Origin: Gammaproteobacteria bacterium
GTDB taxonomy: Bacteria; Pseudomonadota; Gammaproteobacteria; GCA-001735895
Length of the DNA stretch: 15,433 nt
Assembly (NCBI GenBank): GCA_003645435.1
Contig: QNFD01000020.1
Coordinates: 1 to 15,433 of the forward strand
Direction of reading: 5' to 3'
In this document: piece by piece, positions 9,099 through 15,208 of the stretch
Position numbering within the stretch: position 1 is the stretch's first letter
How the letters are laid out: each line of letters opens with the position of its first letter
Notes under the pieces: generated by a model
The model's input: the letters and a program-made list of their open reading frames with translations, nothing else
The model's database searches: none
What the model was told of the DNA's origin: nothing
Translations under genes and position numbers: made by a program

Positions 9099-9132
9099 CA
9101 GTCACCCGAGAATATACAATCCCGGGCGACTG
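9099..9132 (-). other. Strong intergenic stem-loop between binding-protein and permease genes
   Basis: In the - strand RNA, CAGTCGCCCGGGA pairs with TCTCGGGTGACTG over 13 positions, counting two G-U wobbles, around an 8-nt loop. No U tract follows, so it is unlikely to be a full terminator. In binding-protein-dependent importers such structures commonly protect the upstream message or limit downstream expression. A weaker 7-bp stem (9067-9073 with 9085-9091) lies just beyond it. Confidence 0.65.
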
Positions 9133-9150
9133 CGCCAGATAGCCAGTAAG

Positions 9151-10494
9151 TTAGCCGTTGTTCACCGGACCAAGATTGCCGCCGAATATGGCGGGATCAT
9201 ACTCAACCTGGGAGCGCGGCGTAATTTCCACTACTTCAAGCAGATCAAACTGCGATGTCGGATTTTGATTGCCGCGTACCACCAGCACATCTTTGAAGCA
9301 CTGGTGATCGGCTGCACGATACTCTGTTGCACCGTTGCCCATGCCATCGAACTCAAACCCTTCCAGAGACTTGACCACACCTTCCGGAGCAAAGGTTCCC
9401 GCCATTTCGCAAGCGTTTGCATATAGCAAGGTCTGTACATAGCAAGTATGCGCAGCCATGGACGGTGGTGCGCCGTATTCGGCGCCAAAGCTTTTTACGA
9501 ACGCCTTCGATGCCGGATCTTGCAACGACCAGTTCCAGTTGGTTGAACCTAGAATGCCCTTGATCGAGTCCCCGGCACCTTGTGCCATCAAACGCGAGAA
9601 CAATGGCACAACGATTTCAAAGTTCTTGCCATTCACCTGCTTGTCGCGCAGACCGAACTGCACCGCCTGGGTCAAGGAATTGATCATATCCTTGCCGTAG
9701 TGATTGAGGATCAACACATCGGCGCCGGAATTCAATACCGGTGTAATGTACTGAGAGAAGTCACCGGCACCTACGGGTGTCTTGACGGTATTAGTGGTTT
9801 GCCAGCCAAGCGCCTCAGTCGTATTCTTCATCGACTCTTCCTGCGTCCAGCCCCAGGTATAGTCAGCGGTCAGATGGTAGGCCTTGCGTTCCTTGCCGTA
9901 TTCCTTCTCAAGTACGGGGCCCAGCGCTGCGCCCGACATATAGGCATTGAAAAAGTGCCGGAAGCCGTTACGACGTTTATCCTTACCGGTAGTATCGTTG
10001 GAGTGGGTAAGACCCGCCATGAAGATAACGCCGGCTTCCTGGCAAAGACCCTGAACGGCTATCGCCACGCCGGAGGATGAACCACCGGTAATCATCAGGG
10101 CACCGTCCTTTTCGATCATACGCTTGGCAGAAGCACGCGCGGCGTCTGACTTGGTCTGGGTATCACCAGTAACGAAAATCACCTTCTTGCCAAGAATGCC
10201 GTTACCTTTGAGTGTTGAGGGCTTGAAAGTATTCATCATACCCCCGTCGCCTTCGCCATTCAGGTGACTAACCGCCAATTTATAAGCACGCAGTTCGTCG
10301 GCGCCCTCATCGGCATAGGCGCCGGTTTGCGGCACGTTAAAACCCAGAGTGACCGTACTACCCGTTGGTTTGTTGAGATAGTTGGCGGCATGGGCATTGC
10401 GAATCAAAAGCGTTGGCATTGCCAGAGCCACACCGGCGGCGACGCCTCCCTTAATTACTTTTCTTCGTGTAAAACTGGAGTCAAAATCACTCAT
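9151..10494 (-). CDS. ABC transporter substrate-binding protein, Tat-type leader (Peripla_BP_6/LIV family)
   Basis: A 447-residue periplasmic binding protein that captures the ligand for the LivHMGF-type importer. The leader is twin-arginine: TRRKVIKGG (Arg10, Arg11), a hydrophobic core, then NAHA before the likely cleavage at about residue 36. The mature part opens with VTLGFNVPQTGAYADEG and continues DELRAYKLAVSHLN, typical of the LivJ/AmiC/UrtA fold; GGSSSGVAIAVQGLCQEAGV is also typical. The ATG at 10494 is chosen over an in-frame TTG at 10512 because AGGAG lies 10 nt upstream of it. It is the first gene of the - strand cluster and divergent from the XRE regulator. The substrate cannot be read from the sequence; amides, urea, amino acids and carboxylic acids all occur in this family. 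Confidence 0.93.
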   Translation of the reverse strand: MSDFDSSFTRRKVIKGGVAAGVALAMPTLLIRNAHAANYLNKPTGSTVTLGFNVPQTGAYADEGADELRAYKLAVSHLNGEGDGGMMNTFKPSTLKGNGILGKKVIFVTGDTQTKSDAARASAKRMIEKDGALMITGGSSSGVAIAVQGLCQEAGVIFMAGLTHSNDTTGKDKRRNGFRHFFNAYMSGAALGPVLEKEYGKERKAYHLTADYTWGWTQEESMKNTTEALGWQTTNTVKTPVGAGDFSQYITPVLNSGADVLILNHYGKDMINSLTQAVQFGLRDKQVNGKNFEIVVPLFSRLMAQGAGDSIKGILGSTNWNWSLQDPASKAFVKSFGAEYGAPPSMAAHTCYVQTLLYANACEMAGTFAPEGVVKSLEGFEFDGMGNGATEYRAADHQCFKDVLVVRGNQNPTSQFDLLEVVEITPRSQVEYDPAIFGGNLGPVNNG

Positions 10495-10652
10495 ATTATT
10501 TACTCTCCTCAATGGTTATAAATTTCAGCCACCGTCAGCCCAGGTTTTTCCATGTGGGATCTAATTTCAGCAGCGATGAATGGACACTTCCGTCGCAACA
10601 ATAACAGAATTAGTAAATATATCAGCAAGCCATTGTAATTGAAGTAAAGTTT

Positions 10653-10699
10653 TGTAAAATTATTTGCGCATAGCCGAGTGAAAATGTAAAAGTGTAAAA
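10653..10699 (+). promoter_or_regulatory. Triple TGTAAAA direct repeat in the divergent promoter region
   Basis: TGTAAAA occurs at 10653-10659, 10685-10691 and 10693-10699. The spacings are 32 and 8 nt; 32 nt is about three helical turns. The copies lie in the AT-rich part of the 288-nt gap between the binding-protein and regulator genes. They are candidate operator sites for a transcription factor, possibly the adjacent XRE protein. The element is short and AT-rich, so chance occurrence is possible. Confidence 0.35.
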
Positions 10700-10730
10700 A
10701 TTCGAAGATTACGCGCGCGAAATACCCGCC

Positions 10731-10745
10731 TCAAACCGGGTTTGA
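10731..10745. promoter_or_regulatory. Perfect palindrome upstream of the XRE regulator (candidate operator)
   Basis: TCAAACC-G-GGTTTGA is a 15-nt palindrome with perfect 7-bp arms around one central base. It ends 37 nt before the regulator ATG and lies within the divergent intergenic region. XRE regulators bind as dimers to such sites and usually control themselves and the divergent operon. I infer autoregulation and control of the transporter genes. Confidence 0.55.
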
Positions 10746-10782
10746 TGCCGCGCACTCTTCAGTCAATTCGATAAGGTGTGTC

Positions 10783-12345
10783 ATGGCAAATGTGCCCGCA
10801 GGATTCAGAATCCGCAAAGTTCGCAAACGTCAGAATATGACGCAGGGTGCGCTGGCTAAAGAGGCCGGAATTTCAACTAGTTATCTCAACCTTATCGAAC
10901 ACAATAAACGATCGATCAGCGGAAAAATCCTGAGTAAAATTGCGCAGGCCCTGGCAACTGATGTAATCGAATTTTCCGGATATGAAGATGCCCATCTCAT
11001 CCAGGGTCTGGCAAGCCTCTGCGGCAATCCACTGTTTCGCGACCTGCCAATGGAAGAAAGTGGTGCGCAGAATATAATCGGTATGGAACCTGCGTGGGGT
11101 CGTGCCATGTTGCTTTTACATGATGCTTACAACGGTGCAAGCAAGACGATTGAATCGCTTTCAGACAGATTCAACCGGGATCCGTTTCTAGTTGAATCCA
11201 GCCACGAAATTGTAACCCAGATTACAGCAATCAGATCGTTCGCTGAAATTCTCACCGAATTCGACGATCTGCCAGCACAGACGCGCAAACGATATAACTC
11301 ATTAGTCGCAAAAGAATCCTCTGCATTGAGTTCGGCGGCAAAGGCTTTCTTTGCGTTTCTGGATGATGTCGATGCGACGGTCCGGGCAACAACACCCTCG
11401 GGTGAAGTGGAAGATTTTGTCGATGCCCATGAAAATTACTTCTCTGCTCTAGAACAGGCGGCAGAGGCCTTGCAAGCACGGATAGAGGCCCCTGGTGAAA
11501 TAAACAACGAGGCAATTACAAACTACCTTGCCCGCCTACATGGCATAACTATAAACCCGAACCCCGAGGTCGCGGAAAATTTAAGATTTGTCGACTATCA
11601 GCTCGTTGACAGCCAACTCGATTTACTTAAGTCACATCCTCCCGCGACCCAACGATTTCTCATAGCCCAGTTTATCTTCGAACGCGAACATGCAGACATT
11701 CTGGATGAACTTGTTGACGACAAGGTGCTGACCAGCGATGACGCGCGGGCGCGGGCGCGACGGGCGCTGGCACGCTATGCAGCAGGGGCTTTCCTGTTTC
11801 CTTACAAACCCTTCCTGAAAGCTGCGATAGAGTTACGCTACGATATTCAGGCCCTGCAACACCTTTTTGGAGGAAGCTTTGAGCAAATAGTGCATCGCTT
11901 GATGACTCTCCGCGCCCCTGGGTCTGCCGGCATACCATTCCTGTTCATGCGCACTGACCTGGCGGGAAATATTTCCAAACGATTCAGCCTGTCGAATCTG
12001 CATCTGCCTCGCTATGGGGGCGCCTGCCCGCTCTGGGCTCTCTATCGCGCATTCTTGACACCGGCTCAAATTATCGCTCAAACGGTACAAATGCCCAACA
12101 AACAGGAATTCTTGTTCGTCGCACGAACCGTCACAAAACAGGCTGATTCATTCGGCACCCCGGAAAAAACCTATAGCGTGATGTTTGGATGCGATTTGGC
12201 TTATGCTGACCAGGTCGTTTATGGCGAAGCTTATAAAAACTCTCAGGCCAGTCTAATCACGGAAGTGGGGAGCAGTTGTCGTCTCTGCCCTCGACAGGCT
12301 TGCATTCACCGAGCTCATGCCACGATTTTGTCGGCCTCCGACTAA
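10783..12345 (+). CDS. XRE/ScfR-type transcriptional regulator with an embedded histidine-kinase DHp-like domain
   Basis: This 520-residue cytoplasmic DNA-binding protein has a Cro/CI helix-turn-helix at residues 8-63 (MTQGALAKEAGISTSYLNLIE). The C-terminal half resembles the short-chain fatty-acyl regulator group (RamB/MccR-like, DUF2083). Its end, GSSCRLCPRQACIHRA, carries Cys499, Cys502 and Cys507. An IrrE/ImmA-like part (about 270-310) lacks HExxH, as is usual in this group. The unusual part is residues 133-195: SHEIVTQITAIRSFAEI is a DHp helix with His141, Glu142 and Thr145. Residues 140-182 align without gaps to kinase residues 690-732 with 20 of 43 identical. The proline after the H-box Thr is Gln146, and there is no HATPase. 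It is divergent from the transporter genes and followed by a receiver gene. It probably controls the divergent operon; the ligand may be a short acyl-CoA. Confidence 0.9.
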   Translation: MANVPAGFRIRKVRKRQNMTQGALAKEAGISTSYLNLIEHNKRSISGKILSKIAQALATDVIEFSGYEDAHLIQGLASLCGNPLFRDLPMEESGAQNIIGMEPAWGRAMLLLHDAYNGASKTIESLSDRFNRDPFLVESSHEIVTQITAIRSFAEILTEFDDLPAQTRKRYNSLVAKESSALSSAAKAFFAFLDDVDATVRATTPSGEVEDFVDAHENYFSALEQAAEALQARIEAPGEINNEAITNYLARLHGITINPNPEVAENLRFVDYQLVDSQLDLLKSHPPATQRFLIAQFIFEREHADILDELVDDKVLTSDDARARARRALARYAAGAFLFPYKPFLKAAIELRYDIQALQHLFGGSFEQIVHRLMTLRAPGSAGIPFLFMRTDLAGNISKRFSLSNLHLPRYGGACPLWALYRAFLTPAQIIAQTVQMPNKQEFLFVARTVTKQADSFGTPEKTYSVMFGCDLAYADQVVYGEAYKNSQASLITEVGSSCRLCPRQACIHRAHATILSASD

Positions 12346-12360
12346 CTTTACTTAGTGTAC

Positions 12361-12397
12361 AATGCAGCCTGTGAAAAAATAATCTGCAGGCGGCATT
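12361..12397 (+). terminator. Imperfect hairpin between regulator and response-regulator genes
   Basis: AATGCAGCCTG (12361-12371) pairs with CAGGCGGCATT (12387-12397) with one A/G mismatch and a 15-nt A-rich loop. A short run of T (GCTTTT) follows. It starts 15 nt after the regulator stop. It may be a weak terminator or attenuator, allowing some read-through into the receiver gene. Confidence 0.4.
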
Positions 12398-12432
12398 GCT
12401 TTTCCGCCCGCGAAGCACTGGGCAGATATTAA

Positions 12433-12804
12433 ATGTCGCGACTGGTACTTATAGCCGAGGATGAACCACTCATATTAGAACCCCTACAGTTCCTTTTGGA
12501 ACAATCCGGGTTACGCGTGGTAACGGCTACTGATGGCAAAGGAGCGATCCGATCCATTGTGGAGCTGCACCCGGATCTGGTAATACTGGACGTGAAGATG
12601 CAACATCATTCAGGCTTTGATGTCCTGAAAATGATACGCGCCGATCCCGAACTATCCCCGATCAAGGTCCTGATTCTAACCGCCTTGCGCCTGAAAGAGG
12701 AGCATCGTATCGCGATAGAACTTGGAGCCGACAAGTACATTACCAAGCCATTTTCGAACAAAGACCTGATCGCTAATGTGCAAGAACTTCTAGAGCTACC
12801 CTGA
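12433..12804 (+). CDS. Second single-domain response regulator (CheY-like receiver)
   Basis: The 123 residues contain only a receiver domain. The acidic pocket is EDE (9-11), the phospho-acceptor is Asp53 in VILDVKM, the switch Thr is Thr83 in ILTALR, and the Lys is Lys105 in ITKPFS. No output domain follows. It lies 87 nt after the DHp-bearing XRE regulator on the same strand. It is a natural partner either for the 919-residue kinase or for the DHp helix of the regulator. The two receivers in this locus share the same length and motif positions, but their first helices differ (EYIVTSLEYVVKSAG in one, PLILEPLQFLLEQSG here), so their partners may differ. Confidence 0.95.
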   Translation: MSRLVLIAEDEPLILEPLQFLLEQSGLRVVTATDGKGAIRSIVELHPDLVILDVKMQHHSGFDVLKMIRADPELSPIKVLILTALRLKEEHRIAIELGADKYITKPFSNKDLIANVQELLELP

Positions 12805-12865
12805 TCCGGAGACAGATAAACTGCTTGCTTCAAAAGAACCAGACATGTCTATCAATCGATAGCAA

Positions 12866-12907
12866 TTGATGTAAATCAAGGTAATACTGGTGGGAATATC
12901 GTGTATT
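12866..12907 (+). promoter_or_regulatory. FNR/Anr box and class II promoter for the universal stress protein
   Basis: TTGATGTAAATCAA (12866-12879) is a perfect match to the FNR/Anr consensus TTGAT-N4-ATCAA. If its centre (12872.5) is at -41.5, the start site falls near 12914 and the -10 hexamer at 12902-12907, which reads TGTATT (4 of 6 to consensus). This is the expected class II geometry. It implies induction of the downstream stress gene when oxygen is low. Confidence 0.75.
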
Positions 12908-12946
12908 AGGCGAATATTTCACCGCAAACAATAGTCGAGTATCAGC

Positions 12947-13786
12947 ATGCAATACAAGAATATTCTAGTCTATCTTGATCAGGGAGCATCCAACCAGGAA
13001 CGCGTCAATACAGCGATCGCTATCGCCAGGGCGCACCATGCCCAGGTAACCGGTGTGGTCGTCAATGCCCTGCCGAACTCCAGTATTCTGCGCAGACTGG
13101 GAATTGGTAAAGGAGATACATTGATGGAACAACAACGTGTCGACTCTCAGGCGACGATCGAACACTTCGAACAGGCAACAGCCGAAGAAGGCCTGCAGGC
13201 AGATACCCGTGTTATCGAATGCACCGAAGGCCGCGCACCCGAAAAGCTCGCGCGCATGGCACGGGTTTTTGATTTGAATATTATGCGTCAGGCGAATCCG
13301 GATAAACCGAACGCCTCATTCATAGCCGAACTATCTGAAGAGGTCTTGTTCTCATCGGGCCGGCCGGTATTCTTTATGCCCTATATCGGTGCGCATAATA
13401 TCCCCTGCCGCATCGGGCTTATTGCCTGGGATGGGAGTCAAGCCGCGACACGAGCGATACACGATGCCCTGCCGTTGCTGGAAATGATGGAAAAGGTCAT
13501 TATCCTGATCGTCGATGCAAATAAAATTGAACATTACGCAGACTCACAACCCGGAGAAGAACTTTCCCGTCACCTGGCCATGCACGGCATAAACAATGAG
13601 GTCAGTCGTATATCTAAAGGCGAGGTCAGTACCTCAACTATTATTTTGAACGAACTTTCCAATACCGGCGCCGATATTCTGATTATGGGAGGCTACGGCA
13701 CGCCCAAATTGCGAGAAATCATACTCGGTGGCGTAACCCGGACTTTATTCGAGTGCATGACGGTACCGGTGTTTATGTCGCACTAA
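12947..13786 (+). CDS. Tandem-domain universal stress protein (UspA family)
   Basis: A 279-residue cytoplasmic protein with two Usp folds. Domain 1 (about 3-145) opens YKNILVYLDQ, and domain 2 (about 152-278) opens CRIGLIAWDGSQAATRAI. The second domain carries a nucleotide-site motif, GGYGTPKLREIILGGVTRTL, followed by the terminal strand VPVFMSH. It fits the G-2X-G-9X-G(S/T) pattern except that the last Ser/Thr is Gly, so ATP binding is uncertain. Domain 1 has no clear motif. A perfect FNR/Anr box precedes the gene, consistent with the anaerobic or energy-stress control known for many Usp genes. It converges with the YheT-like hydrolase gene, leaving a 15-nt gap and no visible terminator. Confidence 0.92.
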   Translation: MQYKNILVYLDQGASNQERVNTAIAIARAHHAQVTGVVVNALPNSSILRRLGIGKGDTLMEQQRVDSQATIEHFEQATAEEGLQADTRVIECTEGRAPEKLARMARVFDLNIMRQANPDKPNASFIAELSEEVLFSSGRPVFFMPYIGAHNIPCRIGLIAWDGSQAATRAIHDALPLLEMMEKVIILIVDANKIEHYADSQPGEELSRHLAMHGINNEVSRISKGEVSTSTIILNELSNTGADILIMGGYGTPKLREIILGGVTRTLFECMTVPVFMSH

Positions 13787-13801
13787 ACCCGGTCGCAGGA
13801 A

Positions 13802-14779
13802 TCAGCGCAAATGACGCTGTAGTATCTGCTGGATGCGCGTTTCCACCCAGCTGTGCGCGGCCAGGTTCTCGATAAATCCGCAATGCCCTCCATGACGACT
13901 GGTTTCGATGTGCAGGTTTTCGTTCGGCTCGATGCGCGCCAGGTCCGCGACCGGACAGATCGGGTCGTCCTCGGCGGCGATCAGGTAAGCGGGCACAGCC
14001 ATGCGGGATAAACGCTCCCCGACCAGCGCGTATGCGGCGAAGTAGTCTTCTAGCCGTTCATAAATCGTGTGGCTCGGAATAAACAGGCGATTGAGATCAT
14101 CGAGCGACTTCGCGCGCGCCAGGTCCGTGGCGTAATCGAGATCAGGAAAACAGGCCAGCTTGCGCCGCAACGATTCGTGCCAGCGTTTGAAGAAATAACG
14201 CTCGTATGCGAAGAAACCGGCGTTCAAGGCATCCATCGCATGCGCCGGATCGATCGGTGGTGCGACGGCGACACAGGCATTCAGACCGAGTTGTTCGCCG
14301 CGGTCGGCGGCAATTCTCAAGGCGAAGCTCCCGCCCAGCGAAAAACCCGCAAGAAATACCGTTTCATAGGTTTCGTCGTCGATGAATCCCTGCAACGCGC
14401 TGGCAACCTCCGGCGAGCGCGTCGAGTTGAACAACTCGCGGTTGAGGTGATGCGAGTCGCCATGGTCGCGCAGGTTGACGCGCAGCACGTCGAGCCCCTG
14501 CGCCAGCAAGCCTGCCGCGGTCGTGACCAGGTATGCAGAGCGGCTCGAACCTTCCCAGCCGTGCAGTAGTATCACCAGGGCCGATGAATCACGCGCTGCA
14601 CGATCGTGCTCAGCGAGCAGGCGCGTGCCGTCCTGCGCCTCCAGCACCCGGCCTTGCGTATCCAGGTTTTTCAGAATTCCGCGCGCGCGCCACTTTCGCG
14701 GCCCCTGGGAGTTGAGCATGGTCTGCAGGTGCGCATTGCGCAGGTAGCGTGGCGCCTTGAAGGCAGATGAATCGGTCAC
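13802..14779 (-). CDS. Alpha/beta hydrolase, YheT-like (COG0429)
   Basis: A 325-residue cytoplasmic hydrolase. The opening RYLRNAHLQTM matches the conserved N.HLQT start of the YheT/EMB8 group. The oxyanion region is LLHGWEGSS (71-79), followed by VNLRDHGDSHH (101-111). The nucleophile elbow is GFSLGG with Ser147, the acid is probably Asp271 or Asp272 (AAEDDPICP), and the catalytic His is probably His299 in HGGHCGF. The start is GTG at 14779; the conserved HLQT motif just after it rules out a later start. The gene begins 4 nt after the stop of the secreted-protein gene, so the two are likely co-transcribed. Its substrate is not known; relatives are esterase-like. GC content is clearly higher than in the central block. 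Confidence 0.92.
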   Translation of the reverse strand: MTDSSAFKAPRYLRNAHLQTMLNSQGPRKWRARGILKNLDTQGRVLEAQDGTRLLAEHDRAARDSSALVILLHGWEGSSRSAYLVTTAAGLLAQGLDVLRVNLRDHGDSHHLNRELFNSTRSPEVASALQGFIDDETYETVFLAGFSLGGSFALRIAADRGEQLGLNACVAVAPPIDPAHAMDALNAGFFAYERYFFKRWHESLRRKLACFPDLDYATDLARAKSLDDLNRLFIPSHTIYERLEDYFAAYALVGERLSRMAVPAYLIAAEDDPICPVADLARIEPNENLHIETSRHGGHCGFIENLAAHSWVETRIQQILQRHLR

Positions 14780-14783
14780 GCGA

Positions 14784-15197
14784 TCAGGAACTCGCTTCGC
14801 TTGCCATCCGCTGGCGAATGCCTTCGTTGATACGCTGGAACTGCTCGATCAATTGATCGCAGTCGAATCGACTGGAATAACAGAGCACGGCCATGGTGAT
14901 GAATACCTCGCCGTCTTTTTTGACCACTTCCCTGCGCACCGCGGTCGGATGCACCGGATGATCATCCGGAGTAAAAGACCAGAGTATGTACTTGCCATCG
15001 CCCTTTTGCCTGAATAACGTCCAGCCCTCGTATTCGGTCTTTGTCGCGGCGGGGTTCGCGCTCAGCGCATCGAAGGCATCCTGCACCGTTTCATAGCCGA
15101 TTGGTGATTGCGCATCGGGCAGCGCGTCAGGCGCTTGCTGGGCAATCGCCATTGACTGGTAAAACAACAAACACAGTAACAACCCGAAACGGTTCAT
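14784..15197 (-). CDS. Small secreted protein of unknown function
   Basis: The 137 residues begin with a Sec signal peptide, MNRFGLLLCLLFYQSMAIAQ, probably cleaved after AIA. The mature part is soluble and mixed alpha/beta, with DAFDALSANPAA, EYEGWTLFRQ, GKYILWSFTP and then REVVKKDGEVF. Two cysteines in LCYSSRFDCDQ could form a disulfide in the periplasm. A charged helix ends the chain. No family was recognised. The ATG at 15197 is chosen because a perfect AGGAGG (15202-15207) lies 4 nt upstream; a longer TTG start at 15212 would swallow that site. It sits 11 nt after the stop of the cyclic-nucleotide-domain gene and 4 nt before the hydrolase gene, so it belongs to that small operon. Confidence 0.82.
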   Translation of the reverse strand: MNRFGLLLCLLFYQSMAIAQQAPDALPDAQSPIGYETVQDAFDALSANPAATKTEYEGWTLFRQKGDGKYILWSFTPDDHPVHPTAVRREVVKKDGEVFITMAVLCYSSRFDCDQLIEQFQRINEGIRQRMASEASS

Positions 15198-15208
15198 TTT
15201 TCCTCCTG

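Noticed and set aside
10540..10560. Possible sigma-54 promoter (GG-N10-GC) for the binding-protein gene on the - strand
   Set aside because: Spacing fits, but the -24 and -12 elements otherwise match poorly and no enhancer-binding regulator is encoded here.
11670..11720. Metalloprotease activity of the IrrE/ImmA-like part of the XRE regulator
   Set aside because: No HExxH is present (the region reads QFIFEREH), as in other ScfR-type regulators, so a sensing role is more likely.
13787..13801. A bidirectional terminator between the convergent stress-protein and hydrolase genes
   Set aside because: The gap is only 15 nt and has no stem-loop or T tract.
14069..14569. A 166-codon + strand ORF opposite the hydrolase
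   Set aside because: GC-rich antisense shadow; the - strand frame contains the catalytic elbow and His.
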